Under the pieces are notes generated by a model. That model saw nothing but the letters and a program-made list of their open reading frames with translations. It had not been told where the DNA came from and did not search any database. 64,000 nucleotides of DNA from Pseudorhodoferax sp. Leaf265 (lineage in GTDB: Bacteria > Pseudomonadota > Gammaproteobacteria > Burkholderiales > Burkholderiaceae_C): positions 224,293 to 288,292 of the forward strand of contig NZ_LMMT01000001.1 of NCBI RefSeq assembly GCF_001422365.1, written 5' to 3'. Numbering within the stretch: the stretch's first letter is position 1; each line of letters starts with the position of its first letter. Below, piece after piece: positions 1 to 10,745 of the stretch. The position numbers were made by a program, and so were the translations under genes.

Positions 1-138
1 CCGGCTGGATAGTTGCGTGCCGAAGTCTCTCGGCATGGCCCGATAAGCTGATTGACCTGCAGCGTCTCGGAATCCCAACGCAGAGAACGACTGCTGTCAT
101 ATGGGACAGCCTCTAATGCGGGTATCAAGGTCGCATGC

Positions 139-1347
139 CTATTGCTCTAACAATTTGGATTGCTTCTCATAATCCATATCGTAGGTTGCAGATTCATCAA
201 ACATCGATACATCACTCCACTCATATCGCACTCGAGCTACGCCAATAGCTCGACTGGACCCGGCGACCCAGTCAGCGTGAGCAGGATTGAATGCAACTAA
301 GTTGTCGCCGTCGCCGACGGTGCTCCGAAACAGCACGCCGTCAAAACCTAAGCGTCTGAAGATCTCGGCGAGGAATTGCGTGAGCGTGTAAGCACTTCGA
401 TTGCTAGGCGGTGCAGCTGTGGCAAAGATTTTCTCCATCGCAATAATGAATTCCAGCATTTCAAGCTGAGAGTCGCTGCGCCAAAGCTTTGTGAGATCGT
501 GTGTGCGCAGATCTACTACGCGTAGATCCTTGTTCACCTCAAACATGCCAACAGACACGAGCTCGCCTGGGTGAGGGCGTATCTCCGCTGCAGCTGTCTC
601 TGAATTTGAAGCGAGATAGAGGTATGAAACACCGGGGCGATTTACGCGACCAGCAGTGGCCACCCCCACAGGCGGAGCACCGATGGCTTTATCTTTGTGC
701 GGCTCGAAGAAATACTGCGGAGGTGCACCTATTTCGTGAAAATCGGCTGCCCTGCGCTTGGCTCCCATCCTTGCTCTATGCCATTGAGAGCCGGCACTGA
801 CCGATCCGGACATATAGGCAACGATTGGTCGAATGATCGCTTCATATTCATCCTCCACCAGAAAATAGTTTGTGTCTGCAAGCTTTCTTTTCGCAGACTG
901 AAGGATATGACTCTCCCCCGCCGCAACTGGAGTGTGAGGATAATGGCCGTAGATGTCTCGCCCATACGCCGTGAAAACCTCAACCTGCATCTGGCGATCA
1001 TTGACGTCATCCAAAAATGACAAGATCACGTCTTCTCTATCGACGTCCGACTGGGCTGGGTTTATTCGTAGAAGGGGATTGGGGTCAATGGAGAACAGTC
1101 CTTCCAGACTCCCGTCTCCAAGTTTGGAGTGGTATTGCCATTCGCCAAAGTGATAGCGAATGAGAGCCTTTATCGCGAGCAGGAAATCATCAGTACCTGT
1201 TCCGGCGCACTTCACCTTGGTTGCCCCACACAGGCTGCACGTCGCGATCTCTCCCTGGCGAACCACAAGATCCTTCAGAAGCGGAGCAACACAACAGTCG
1301 TAGCAGACGTAGTGGTGGTTCTCAATTGGTGCGGCCTGTTTGATCAC
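139..1347 (-). CDS. RES-domain protein with cysteine-rich HEPN/RES-type N-terminus
   Basis: The predicted protein is 402 residues. Two CxxC pairs (about residues 15/18 and 37/40) form a small zinc-ribbon-like N-terminus of the kind found in HEPN/RES N-terminal domain proteins. From about residue 190 the RES core is recognisable: the Arg in RARMG, the Tyr/Glu of YLYLASNSETAAAEIRP, and a C-terminal FDGVLFRS segment. RES enzymes of the ParT/Res/MbcT group degrade or ADP-ribosylate using NAD+, often as toxins; no Xre/DUF2384-type antitoxin gene is visible beside this one. I chose the GTG at 1347 because GGAGAGGAG lies just upstream; the frame stays open to an ATG at 1482 without a Shine-Dalgarno. 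GC content and codon use are clearly lower than in the neighbours, suggesting horizontal transfer. Family assignment is fairly secure, activity is inferred. Confidence 0.72.
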   Translation of the reverse strand: MIKQAAPIENHHYVCYDCCVAPLLKDLVVRQGEIATCSLCGATKVKCAGTGTDDFLLAIKALIRYHFGEWQYHSKLGDGSLEGLFSIDPNPLLRINPAQSDVDREDVILSFLDDVNDRQMQVEVFTAYGRDIYGHYPHTPVAAGESHILQSAKRKLADTNYFLVEDEYEAIIRPIVAYMSGSVSAGSQWHRARMGAKRRAADFHEIGAPPQYFFEPHKDKAIGAPPVGVATAGRVNRPGVSYLYLASNSETAAAEIRPHPGELVSVGMFEVNKDLRVVDLRTHDLTKLWRSDSQLEMLEFIIAMEKIFATAAPPSNRSAYTLTQFLAEIFRRLGFDGVLFRSTVGDGDNLVAFNPAHADWVAGSSRAIGVARVRYEWSDVSMFDESATYDMDYEKQSKLLEQ

Positions 1348-1486
1348 TACGACTCCTCTCCCTTTGGCTTTGTAGGTCTTACGAGCATAGCCAGAGTCTG
1401 TGCCAGCCCCAGGCCGGTGAGCAGTGGATGGGCCGTCTTTGGTGATCACCCTGCTCAACGTGAAGATGCCGAGACGCGGCAAGAAG

Positions 1487-1524
1487 TGTCAACAACTTGG
1501 CTAGAATTGGTCTACTTGTTGACA
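1487..1524. repeat. Perfect 9-bp inverted repeat at the edge of the foreign segment
   Basis: TGTCAACAA (1487-1495) and TTGTTGACA (1516-1524) are perfect inverted copies around a 20-bp AT-rich core. The pair sits between the AT-richer RES gene and the high-GC mnmA gene. It could be an operator, a recombinase site or transposon-end remnant (ends of TGT...ACA form); the sequence alone does not decide. Confidence 0.5.
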
Positions 1525-1617
1525 GTGCGCGAATCAGCCATGTGTACAAACCGCATTCACTCACTCACTCGGTGGGTTGTTTACAAAAAAAGGTCGTCAT
1601 AACCCTTCTGATCGCGC

Positions 1618-2724
1618 TCAGTCCCGGGCGCTGGCGATCACGCCACCGCCCAGGCAGATGTCGCCGTCGTACAGCACGGCCGATTGCCCCGGCGTGACCG
1701 CCCACTGCGGCGCGCCGAATTCCAGCGTGAATGCGCCATTGGCGCCCGCCGCCAGCGCGCAGGGCGCGTCTGCCTGGCGGTAGCGCGTCTTGCTGGCATA
1801 AGAGCCCGGCGCTGGCGCCTGGCCCGCCGTCCAGCTGGCGTCGTCGGCCTCCAGCATGTGCGACAGCAGCCAGGGATGCTCGTGCCCCTGCACCACCCAC
1901 AGCGTGTTGCTCGCCATGTCCTTGCGCGCGACGAACCAGGGCGCATGCTCGCCGCCGCCGCGCGGCGCCCCCTTCTCCTTCAAGCCGCCGATGCCCAGCC
2001 CCTGGCGCTGGCCCAGCGTGTAGAACGACAGGCCCTGGTGCTGACCGAGCACGCGGCCGCGCGCATCCTTGATCGGGCCAGGCTCCTTGGCGATGTAGCG
2101 GTTCAGGAAATCGCGGAACGGCCGCTCGCCGATGAAGCAGATGCCGGTGGAGTCCTTCTTCTTCGCATTCGGCAGGCCGATCTCGGCGGCCAGCCGGCGC
2201 ACCTCGGTCTTGTGCAGTTCGCCGACCGGGAACAGCGTCCTGGCCAGCTGCGCCTGCGTCAGGCGGTGCAGGAAGTAACTCTGGTCCTTGGACGGGTCCA
2301 GGCCCTTGAGCAGTTCGAAGCGCCCGTCGCGTTCACGCACGCGCGCATAGTGGCCGGTCGCGATCTTCTCGGCGCCCAAGCGCATCGCGTGGTCCAGGAA
2401 GGCCTTGAACTTGATCTCGGCATTGCACAGCACGTCCGGATTGGGCGTGCGGCCGGCCTGGTACTCGCGCAGGAACTCGGCGAACACGCGGTCCTTGTAC
2501 TCGGCCGCAAAGTTCACATGCTCGATCTCGATGCCGACCACGTCGGCCACGGCCGCGGCATCGACGAAGTCGACATTGGACGAGCAATACTCGGAGTCGT
2601 CGTCGTCCTCCCAGTTCTTCATGAAGATGCCCACCACCTCGTACCCTTGCTGCTTGAGCAGCCAGGCAGTGACCGAGGAATCCACCCCACCGCTCAATCC
2701 GACGACCACACGTTGCTTGCCCAT
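1618..2724 (-). CDS. mnmA: tRNA-specific 2-thiouridylase MnmA
   Basis: A 368-residue cytoplasmic enzyme that thiolates uridine 34 of tRNA-Lys, tRNA-Glu and tRNA-Gln, taking sulfur from the Tus relay or IscS. The ATP PP-loop SGGVDSS lies at residues 11-17. The two catalytic cysteines are present: Cys100 in [11 protein letters not shown] and Cys196 in [11 protein letters not shown]. Length and motifs match the family throughout. It is transcribed after nudJ on the same strand, separated by only 46 bp, the same pairing as in Escherichia coli, so the two are probably co-transcribed. Confidence 0.97.
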   Translation of the reverse strand: MGKQRVVVGLSGGVDSSVTAWLLKQQGYEVVGIFMKNWEDDDDSEYCSSNVDFVDAAAVADVVGIEIEHVNFAAEYKDRVFAEFLREYQAGRTPNPDVLCNAEIKFKAFLDHAMRLGAEKIATGHYARVRERDGRFELLKGLDPSKDQSYFLHRLTQAQLARTLFPVGELHKTEVRRLAAEIGLPNAKKKDSTGICFIGERPFRDFLNRYIAKEPGPIKDARGRVLGQHQGLSFYTLGQRQGLGIGGLKEKGAPRGGGEHAPWFVARKDMASNTLWVVQGHEHPWLLSHMLEADDASWTAGQAPAPGSYASKTRYRQADAPCALAAGANGAFTLEFGAPQWAVTPGQSAVLYDGDICLGGGVIASARD

Positions 2725-2770
2725 GCGGCGATTTTAGGAAGCGCCTCCCAACCCGCGTGCGCGGACGGGT

Positions 2771-3247
2771 TCAGTCGAACACGGACGGATCGGTGTGCAG
2801 CAGCGCCAGCGGATGGCGTTGGCCTGCCAGGTGGTCCTCGATGCAGCGCAGCAGCAAGGGGCTGCGGTGTCGCTCCCGGCTGGCCCGCACCTCCTCGGGC
2901 GTCAGCCAGAGCGTGCGCACAATGCCGGCGTCCAGATTCCGCCCGACGACCTGCGGTCCCAGTTCACCACAGAAGGCAAAGCGCAGGTAGCTGATCTCTT
3001 CGCCGATGGCGGGGCGCACGAAGCGCGACAGGTAGATGCCCACCAGTGCGGTCGGCGTGAAGGTGTGCGTGGTCTCTTCCAGCGCCTCGCGCGCGCAGGC
3101 CGCGGCCAGGGCCTCGCCCGGCTCCAGATGGCCGGCTGGATTGTTCAGGCGCAAGCCCTCCGGCGTGTGCTCTTCCACCAGCAGGTAGCGTCCCTCGCGT
3201 TCGATCACGGCGGCCACGGTGACACTGGGTTTGAAGCGTTCGGACAT
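2771..3247 (-). CDS. nudJ: NUDIX hydrolase NudJ-like
   Basis: A 158-residue NUDIX protein. NudJ of E. coli hydrolyses nucleoside di- and triphosphates and the thiamine precursor HMP-PP. The start at 3247 gives the typical FKPSVTVAAVI opening, and the C-terminal SPLLLRCIEDHLAGQRHPL matches NudJ, as does the position upstream of mnmA. The Nudix box runs GHLEPGE...REALEE, but the usual glycine after the second glutamate pair is Thr (EETT instead of EETG), a small deviation outside the metal-binding glutamates. The open frame continues upstream to 3787, but that extension is low-complexity shadow sequence. Confidence 0.9.
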   Translation of the reverse strand: MSERFKPSVTVAAVIEREGRYLLVEEHTPEGLRLNNPAGHLEPGEALAAACAREALEETTHTFTPTALVGIYLSRFVRPAIGEEISYLRFAFCGELGPQVVGRNLDAGIVRTLWLTPEEVRASRERHRSPLLLRCIEDHLAGQRHPLALLHTDPSVFD

Positions 3248-3344
3248 GGCGCCAGTGTAGGCCGCGGCACGCCCGTAAGCCCGGCGAACTCGGGTAAGCT
3301 CCGCCCGCACCAGAGACAACGACAACGCGAGGGAAGGAGCACCC

Positions 3345-3497
3345 ATGCAGATCGGAGTGCCCGCCGACAGACCGGCCGGCAAAACAGGCGCAGCAGCCAC
3401 CCCGGGGGCCGTACTGCGGCATGTCGCGCGACGTGGCCCTGGCATGGCGGCCAGCGCCGCAGCCTCCGCCCCAGGCGCAGCATGGCATCCCAGCTGA
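3345..3497 (+). pseudogene. Possible decayed PntA-type N-terminus (50 codons)
   Basis: An ATG preceded by GGGAAGGAG opens a 50-codon frame beginning MQIGVPADRPAGKTGAAATP and ending in TGA. The spacing of IGVP, the Gly-Lys/Glu, ATP and the following Val/Ala-Arg-Gly resembles the start of PntA and alanine dehydrogenase proteins, including the genuine PntA 130 bp downstream ([19 protein letters not shown]). After about 30 residues it becomes an Ala-rich tail and stops. I read it as the remnant of a second pntA start; a leader peptide or chance similarity remain possible. Otherwise the 382-bp gap 3248-3629 contains nothing I recognise except the strong AGGAGG site of pntA. Confidence 0.4.
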
Positions 3498-3629
3498 GTC
3501 CAGCCTGCGCGGCAAGGACGCCGCGCAACCGGCCCACCTAGCCATCCCGGCACCACCGCCAACCGGGCGCGCCCACCGGCCACGCATGCGCCGTGCCCGC
3601 ACCACCAGAACAACGTCAGGAGGTCTTCC

Positions 3630-5240
3630 ATGCAAACCCCTTCCACCCAACCGCCGCAGCGCATCGGCGTCCCCCGCGAGGTGTTCCCGGGCGAGAAACG
3701 CGTGGCCACCGTGCCCGAGGTCGTCGAGAAGCTGATCAAGCTCGGCTTCGCGGTGTCGGTGCAGTCCGGCGCGGGCGAGGCCGCCAACTGCAGCGACGAG
3801 GCCTACCGCGCCGCTGGCGCCGAGATCGTGGCCGACGCGGCCGTCCTCTGGCGCACGGCGGACATCGTGTTCAAGGTGCGCCCGCCCACACCCGAAGAAG
3901 TGGAACTGATGCGCGAGGGCGGCACGCTCATCGACTTCATCTGGCCCGCGCAGAACCCCGATCTGATGCAGCAGCTCGCCGCCAAGGGCGCGACCGTGCT
4001 GGCCATCGACTGCCTGCCGCGCACGCTCTCGCGCGCGCAGAAGATGGATGCACTGACCTCGATGGCCGGCGTGTCCGGGTACCGCGCGGTGATCGAGGCG
4101 GCCAACGCCTTCGGCCGCTACTTCGCCGGCCAGATCACGGCGGCCGGCAAGGTGCCGCCGGCCAAGGTCTTCATCGCCGGCGCGGGCGTGGCCGGCCTGT
4201 CGGCCATCGGCACGGCGGCCAGCCTGGGTGCCATCGTGCGCGCCAACGACACGCGCGCCGAGGTGGCCGACCAGGTCACCTCGCTGGGCGGCGAGTTCGT
4301 GAAGGTGGACTACGAGGAAGAAGGCTCGGGTGGCGGCGGCTACGCCAAGGTCATGAGCGAGGGCTTCCAGGCCGCGCAGCGCGCCATGTACGCCAAACAG
4401 GCCAAGGAAGTCGACATCGTCATCACCACCGCGCTGATCCCCGGAAAGCCGGCGCCCAAGCTGATCACGGCCGAGATGGTGCAGAGCATGAAGCCGGGCA
4501 GCGTGATCGTGGACATGGCGGCCGAACAGGGCGGCAACTGCGAACTCACGGTGCCCGGCGAGGCCGTGGTGCGCCACGGCGTGACCATCGTGGGTTACAC
4601 CGACCTGGCCTCGCGCCTGGCCAAGCAGTCGTCCACGCTGTATGCCACCAACCTGCTGCGCCTGACCGAGGAGCTGTGCAAGGCCAAGGACGGCGTGGCC
4701 GTGGTGAACATGGAGGACGACGCGATCCGTGGCCTCACCGTGGTCAAGGAGGGTGCCATCACCTGGCCCGCGCCACCGCTTGCCCAGGTGGCCAAGCCGC
4801 CGGCCGCCGCCAAGCCGGCCGCTGCACCCGCCGCCAAGAAGAGCGGCCACGGCCATGGCAGCAGCGGCCCGCTGCCCGCCAGGACGCTGGCCACCGTCTT
4901 CGCCATCGCCGCGCTGGCGTTCTGGTTCATCGGCAGCTTCGCCCCAGCCGCCTTCCTGGGCCACTTCACGGTCTTCGTGCTGGCCTGCTTCATCGGCTAC
5001 ATGGTGGTCTGGAACGTGACGCCGGCGCTGCACACGCCTCTCATGAGCGTGACCAACGCCATCTCCAGCATCATCGCCATCGGGGCGCTGGTGCAGATCG
5101 CGCCGCCCGATGCGACCGCTGGCGGCCGCACCGACGAGTTGATCCGCTGGCTGGCCTTCGCGGCCACCGTGCTCACGGCGGTGAACATGTTCGGTGGCTT
5201 CGCCGTGACGCGCCGCATGCTGGCCATGTTCCAGAAATAA
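3630..5240 (+). CDS. pntA: NAD(P) transhydrogenase subunit alpha
   Basis: A 536-residue subunit of the proton-translocating transhydrogenase, which uses the proton gradient to make NADPH from NADH and NADP+. The NAD-binding domain I occupies residues 1 to about 380, with the Rossmann motif [11 protein letters not shown] near residue 180. An Ala/Pro/Lys-rich linker follows, then about four transmembrane helices from residue 418. The alpha subunit is therefore a single fused protein, not the split PntAA/PntAB seen in many alphaproteobacteria. AGGAGG precedes the ATG. pntB follows after 26 bp. Confidence 0.97.
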   Translation: MQTPSTQPPQRIGVPREVFPGEKRVATVPEVVEKLIKLGFAVSVQSGAGEAANCSDEAYRAAGAEIVADAAVLWRTADIVFKVRPPTPEEVELMREGGTLIDFIWPAQNPDLMQQLAAKGATVLAIDCLPRTLSRAQKMDALTSMAGVSGYRAVIEAANAFGRYFAGQITAAGKVPPAKVFIAGAGVAGLSAIGTAASLGAIVRANDTRAEVADQVTSLGGEFVKVDYEEEGSGGGGYAKVMSEGFQAAQRAMYAKQAKEVDIVITTALIPGKPAPKLITAEMVQSMKPGSVIVDMAAEQGGNCELTVPGEAVVRHGVTIVGYTDLASRLAKQSSTLYATNLLRLTEELCKAKDGVAVVNMEDDAIRGLTVVKEGAITWPAPPLAQVAKPPAAAKPAAAPAAKKSGHGHGSSGPLPARTLATVFAIAALAFWFIGSFAPAAFLGHFTVFVLACFIGYMVVWNVTPALHTPLMSVTNAISSIIAIGALVQIAPPDATAGGRTDELIRWLAFAATVLTAVNMFGGFAVTRRMLAMFQK

Positions 5241-5266
5241 GAAGAACGACAAGAGAGAACGACACC

Positions 5267-6682
<1,416 letters not shown>

Positions 6683-6703
6683 GCCGAGAACGAAGGAGAT
6701 CCC

Positions 6704-8383
6704 ATGACCGAGCGCATCTGGCTGCAGAGCTATCCAGCGGGCGTGCCCAGCGACATCGACCCGGGCGAGTACAACTCGCTGGTCGCCCTGATGGAGGAGA
6801 GCTTCTCCAAGTTCGCCGACCGCACGGCCTACAGCTTCATGGGCCGCGATGTCAGCTACGCCGAAACCGACCGGCTCAGCGGCCGGCTCGCCGCCCACCT
6901 GCAAAGCCTGGGCCTGGCGCGCGGCGACCGCGTCGCCGTGATGATGCCCAACGTGCCGCAGTACCCGGTGACCGTGGCAGCCATCCTGCGCGCCGGCTAC
7001 GTGCTCGTGAACGTCAACCCGCTGTACACCCCGCGCGAGCTCGAGCATCAGCTCAAGGACTCCGGCGCCAAGGCCATCGTCATCATCGAGAACTTCGCTG
7101 CCACGCTGGCGCAGTGCATCCAGGCCACGCCCGTGCGCCATGTGGTGCTGTGCGCCATGGGCGACCAGTTGGGCCTGCTCAAGGGCGCGCTCGTGAACTA
7201 CGTGGTGCGCAAGGTCAAGAAGATGGTGCCACCGTTCACGCTGCCGGGCGCGGTGCGCTTCAACGACGCGATCGCGCGCGGCGCGCGCGCGCAGTTCACC
7301 AAGCCGCAGATCGGCCCCGACGACGTGGCCGCGCTGCAGTACACGGGCGGCACCACCGGCGTGAGCAAGGGCGCCATGCTGCTGCACCGCAACGTCATCG
7401 CCAACGTGCTGCAGTCCGAGGCCTGGAACCAGCCCGTCATGGACCGCGTGCCCAAAGGCGAGCAGTCCACCTCGGTCTGCGCGCTGCCGCTGTACCACAT
7501 CTTCGCGTTCACCGTGGGCATGATGCTCACCATGCGCACGGGCGGCAAGCTGGTGCTGATCCCCAACCCGCGCGACCTGCCGGCCGTGCTCAAGGAATTG
7601 TCCAAGCACCGCATCCACAGCTTTCCCGCCGTCAACACGCTGTTCAACGGCCTGGCCAACCACCCCGACTTCGGCACCGTGGACTGGAGCCACCTGAAGG
7701 TCTCCGTGGGCGGCGGCATGGCCGTGCAGAGCGCCGTGGCCAAGCTCTGGCTCGACAAGACCGGCTGCCCGATCTGCGAGGGCTACGGCCTGTCGGAAAC
7801 CTCGCCTTCGGCCAGCTGCAACCCGACCACCAGCAAGGAGTTCTCCGGCACCATCGGCGTGCCGCTGCCCAGCACCTGGTTCAAGCTGGTCGACGACGAA
7901 GACCGCGAGGTGGCCGCAGGCCAGCCCGGCGAGATCGCGATCAAGGGCCCGCAGGTCATGGCCGGCTACTGGCAGCGCCCGGACGAGACCGCCAAGGTCA
8001 TGACCGCCGACGGCTACTTCAAGACCGGCGACGTCGGCACCGTGGACGAACGCGGCTTCTTCCGCATCATCGACCGCAAGAAGGACATGATCCTGATCAG
8101 CGGCTTCAACGTCTACCCGAACGAGATCGAGGACGTGGTGGCCCAGCTCGACGGCGTGCTCGAGGTGGCCTGCGTGGGTGTACCCGACGACAAAACCGGC
8201 GAGGCCGTCAAGCTGGTGCTGGTGCGCAAGGATCCCGCGCTCAGCGAGGAGGCCGTGCGGACCTATTGCCGCGCCAACCTGACCGGCTACAAGCAGCCGC
8301 GCGTGATCGAGTTTCGGACCGAACTGCCCAAAACGCCGGTGGGCAAGATCCTGCGCCGCCAGTTGCGCGACCAGCCAGCATGA
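6704..8383 (+). CDS. fadD: Long-chain fatty acid-CoA ligase FadD
   Basis: A 559-residue ANL-superfamily enzyme that activates fatty acids with ATP and CoA. The opening RIWLQSYPAGVPSDIDP and the PLYTPRELEHQLKDSGAKAI block follow E. coli FadD closely. The ATP/AMP motif YTGGTTGVSKG is at about residue 212, EGYGLSETSP at about 359 and the hinge GDVGTVDERGFFRIIDRKKD at about 442. AAGGAG precedes the ATG. Its stop overlaps the mtnN start (ATGA), so translation is probably coupled. Placement after pntAB may link fatty acid use with NADPH supply; that link is inference. Confidence 0.95.
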   Translation: MTERIWLQSYPAGVPSDIDPGEYNSLVALMEESFSKFADRTAYSFMGRDVSYAETDRLSGRLAAHLQSLGLARGDRVAVMMPNVPQYPVTVAAILRAGYVLVNVNPLYTPRELEHQLKDSGAKAIVIIENFAATLAQCIQATPVRHVVLCAMGDQLGLLKGALVNYVVRKVKKMVPPFTLPGAVRFNDAIARGARAQFTKPQIGPDDVAALQYTGGTTGVSKGAMLLHRNVIANVLQSEAWNQPVMDRVPKGEQSTSVCALPLYHIFAFTVGMMLTMRTGGKLVLIPNPRDLPAVLKELSKHRIHSFPAVNTLFNGLANHPDFGTVDWSHLKVSVGGGMAVQSAVAKLWLDKTGCPICEGYGLSETSPSASCNPTTSKEFSGTIGVPLPSTWFKLVDDEDREVAAGQPGEIAIKGPQVMAGYWQRPDETAKVMTADGYFKTGDVGTVDERGFFRIIDRKKDMILISGFNVYPNEIEDVVAQLDGVLEVACVGVPDDKTGEAVKLVLVRKDPALSEEAVRTYCRANLTGYKQPRVIEFRTELPKTPVGKILRRQLRDQPA

Positions 8384-9078
8384 AGACGGCCATCGTCAGC
8401 GCCATGCGCGAGGAGCTGGCCGCCGTGCTGGCCCTGCTGCCAGACGAGCAGTGCGAGCGCGTGGCCGGGCGCGAGTTCTGGGTCGGCCACCTGCACGGGC
8501 AGGAGGTGGTGGCGGTGCTGGCGCGCATCGGCAAGGTGGCGGCGGCCACCACTGCCACGCTGCTGGCCGAGCGCTTCCGCGTCGACCGCGTGGTGTTCAC
8601 GGGCGTGGCCGGCGGCATCGGCGCGGGCGTGAACGTAGGCGACGCGGTCGTCGCCGATGCCTTCCTGCAGCATGACATGGATGCCTCCCCGCTGTTCCCG
8701 CGGCACGAGGTGCCGCTCTACGGCATGAGCCGCTTCGAAGCCGATCCCGCGCTGCGCGCGGCGCTGTTGCAGGCGACCCGCCAGGCCCTGCCGCAGGCCC
8801 GGGTGCACGAGGGGCTGATCGTCAGCGGCGACCGCTTCGTCAGCAGCACGGCCGAAGTGCGCGCCTTGCGCGCCGCCCTGCCCGATGTGCTGGCCGTGGA
8901 GATGGAAGGCGCCGCCTTCGCGCAGGTCTGCCACGACTTCGACCTGCCGTTCGCAGCCGTGCGAACCATCTCGGACCGTGCCGACGAGGCCGCGCACGGC
9001 GACTTCCTGCAGTTCGTGCGCACGGTGGCCAGCCCCGCCTCGGCGGCCATCGTGCAGGCCTTGCTCGCGTCTACTTGA
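8380..9078 (+). CDS. mtnN: 5'-methylthioadenosine/S-adenosylhomocysteine nucleosidase
   Basis: A 232-residue phosphorylase/nucleosidase-fold protein that cleaves adenine from methylthioadenosine, S-adenosylhomocysteine and 5'-deoxyadenosine. The opening [12 protein letters not shown] carries the catalytic base region; [12 protein letters not shown] (about residue 172) and RTISDRAD (Asp near 198) are the family's substrate and acid motifs. It begins inside the fadD stop codon (ATGA). Its 3' end overlaps the convergent corA by 8 bp. Confidence 0.93.
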   Translation: MKTAIVSAMREELAAVLALLPDEQCERVAGREFWVGHLHGQEVVAVLARIGKVAAATTATLLAERFRVDRVVFTGVAGGIGAGVNVGDAVVADAFLQHDMDASPLFPRHEVPLYGMSRFEADPALRAALLQATRQALPQARVHEGLIVSGDRFVSSTAEVRALRAALPDVLAVEMEGAAFAQVCHDFDLPFAAVRTISDRADEAAHGDFLQFVRTVASPASAAIVQALLAST

Positions 9079-10057
9079 GCCAGCCGCGGCGGCGGAAGTA
9101 CAGCATGGGCACCAGCGCGCTGGCCGCCATCAGCCCCAGCGCATAGGGATAGCCCATGGACCAGTCCAGCTCGGGCATGAACTTGAAGTTCATGCCGTAG
9201 ATGCTGGCGATCAGCGTGGGCGGCAGCAGGGCCACGCTGGCCACCGAGAAGATCTTGATGATTTTGTTCTGGTTGATGTTGATGAAGCCGACCGTCGCGT
9301 CCATCAGGAAGTTGATTTTGTCGAACAGGAAGGCCGTGTGGCTGTCCAGCGATTCGATGTCGCGCAGGATCTGGCGCGCCTCCTCGAACTGCTCGGCATT
9401 GAGCATGCGGCTGCGCATCATGAAGCTGACCGCGCGTCGCGTGTCCATGGCATTGCGGCGGATGCGGCCATTCAAGTCTTCCTGGCGTGCGATCAGGCCC
9501 AACACCTCGCCGGCGATCTCGTCGCTGACATCGCCCTTGAGCACCAGCGTGCCGGCCTTTTCCAGTTCGTCGTAGACGCCTTCCAGCGTGTCGGCCGAGT
9601 ACTCCGCATCGGCATCGAACAGCTTGAGCAGCACCTCCTTGGCGTCTTCGATCAGGCCAGGCGCGCGGCGGGCGCGCATGCGCAGCAGGCGGAACACCGG
9701 CACGTCTTCGTCGTGGATCGAGAACAGCACGCCGCGGCTCTTGAGCTCGGCGTTGTGCTGGTTCAGGATGAAGGCCACGCGCACGTGGCGCGGGTCGTCC
9801 GGATCGGCGATCAGGAAGTCGCTGCGCACATGCAGGTCGCCGTTGTCTTCCTCGTAGAAGCGCGCCGATTCCTCGATGTCCTCGTCCGTCACGTCTTCGG
9901 GGATCGACAGGCCGTAGTACTGCTTGACCCAGCGCTTCTCCTCCAGTGTGGGCGACTCCAGGTCGACCCAGATCGGCTGAAACTGCGAGAGTTCTTCGAG
10001 CGAATCGATTTCTTCCTGGACCAGCCGCCCGTTGGCCAGGGTGAAGATGTTGAGCAT
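9071..10057 (-). CDS. corA: Magnesium/cobalt transporter CorA
   Basis: A 328-residue CorA-family divalent cation channel of the inner membrane. A long, acidic, charged N-terminal cytoplasmic funnel precedes two C-terminal transmembrane helices. The signature GMN is present in [14 protein letters not shown] at the end of the first helix, followed by the acidic loop and a short basic tail (FRRRGWLK). The start at MLNIFT (10057) is the family norm; the longer open frame is extension only. It is convergent with mtnN and divergent from hpf. Confidence 0.95.
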   Translation of the reverse strand: MLNIFTLANGRLVQEEIDSLEELSQFQPIWVDLESPTLEEKRWVKQYYGLSIPEDVTDEDIEESARFYEEDNGDLHVRSDFLIADPDDPRHVRVAFILNQHNAELKSRGVLFSIHDEDVPVFRLLRMRARRAPGLIEDAKEVLLKLFDADAEYSADTLEGVYDELEKAGTLVLKGDVSDEIAGEVLGLIARQEDLNGRIRRNAMDTRRAVSFMMRSRMLNAEQFEEARQILRDIESLDSHTAFLFDKINFLMDATVGFININQNKIIKIFSVASVALLPPTLIASIYGMNFKFMPELDWSMGYPYALGLMAASALVPMLYFRRRGWLK

Positions 10058-10231
10058 GGGGAATCCCCTGTGGTGTTCTCGGGCCCACGCCAAGGCGGAT
10101 GGGGGGTGCTTTTCGGCCTTTGCGCCAGGTACTGGAGGCAGCGCCGACGCCAGGCTTTCACGCGGTGGGCTCCGTACGGGAAGCCCGAAATTATGGCACC
10201 ACCAAACCCATGTAACCTTGTCCAACCCGCC

Positions 10232-10260
10232 TTGCATTTCAGGTCTGTCGCGCGCATAGT
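10232..10260 (+). promoter_or_regulatory. Candidate sigma-70 promoter of hpf
   Basis: TTGCAT (10232-10237) and CATAGT (10255-10260) are separated by 17 bp and lie 38 bp before the hpf start. The match to consensus is moderate; assignment is by inspection only. Confidence 0.35.
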
Positions 10261-10297
10261 GAATCGCCCGTCAACCATGAACTGCAAAGGAGGCTCC

Positions 10298-10627
10298 ATG
10301 AATTTGACGATCAGCGGTCACCACCTCGAAGTGACTCCCGCACTGCGCAGCTATGTCATCAACAAGCTCGATCGCATCACGCGGCACTTCGACCAAGTGG
10401 TCGATGTCAAGGTCCTGTTGACCGTGGAAAAGCAGAAGGAAAAGCAGAATCGGCAACGCGCCGAATGCAACATCCACGTGAAGGGCAATGACATGTTTGC
10501 GGAGAGTGCACACGCTGATCTCTATGCGGCCGTCGACGAACTGGTGGACAAGCTGGACCGCCAGGTGGTGCGACACAAGGACCGTATCCAGCAACACCAC
10601 CACGAGGCTCCCAAGCGTCTGATGTGA
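10298..10627 (+). CDS. hpf: Short ribosome hibernation promoting factor HPF
   Basis: A 109-residue protein of the S30AE/HPF family, opening [20 protein letters not shown] and keeping the long helix with [19 protein letters not shown]. It lacks the C-terminal dimerisation domain of long HPF, so it is the short type that works with RMF-like factors to store inactive ribosomes. The start is well defined by AAAGGAGG. In many beta- and gammaproteobacteria it lies between rpoN and ptsN; here rpoN is absent and corA lies upstream instead. A terminator separates it from ptsN. Confidence 0.94.
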   Translation: MNLTISGHHLEVTPALRSYVINKLDRITRHFDQVVDVKVLLTVEKQKEKQNRQRAECNIHVKGNDMFAESAHADLYAAVDELVDKLDRQVVRHKDRIQQHHHEAPKRLM

Positions 10628-10675
10628 CGCCCCAGGCGGTGCGCGCAGCGTGTCGCCCGCAACAGACAGAAACCG

Positions 10676-10701
10676 AGGCCGCCGAAATGGGCGGCCTTTT
10701 T
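10676..10701 (+). terminator. Intrinsic terminator between hpf and ptsN
   Basis: An 8-bp perfect stem AGGCCGCC/GGCGGCCT with a 6-base loop is followed by a run of T residues. It would end hpf transcripts, so ptsN needs read-through or its own start; a CATAAT hexamer at 10729-10734 just upstream of ptsN could be a -10 box. Confidence 0.75.
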
Positions 10702-10745
10702 GTTGCTGCACCGCAATGTGACGGCGTGCATAATCCGCCCTTCGT

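Noticed and set aside
1565..1617. Short CACTCACTCACTC repeat before the mnmA stop region as a mobile element target
   Set aside because: It is only a three-copy tetranucleotide run with no duplicated flanks.
2964..5252. Long minus-strand frame opposite pntA
   Set aside because: It runs antisense to pntA, with composition typical of a shadow; the real minus gene here is nudJ only up to 3247.
10181..10230. A possible sigma-54 site (TGGCAC) upstream of hpf
   Set aside because: The matching TTGC element is not at the required distance, whereas a sigma-70-like pair is.
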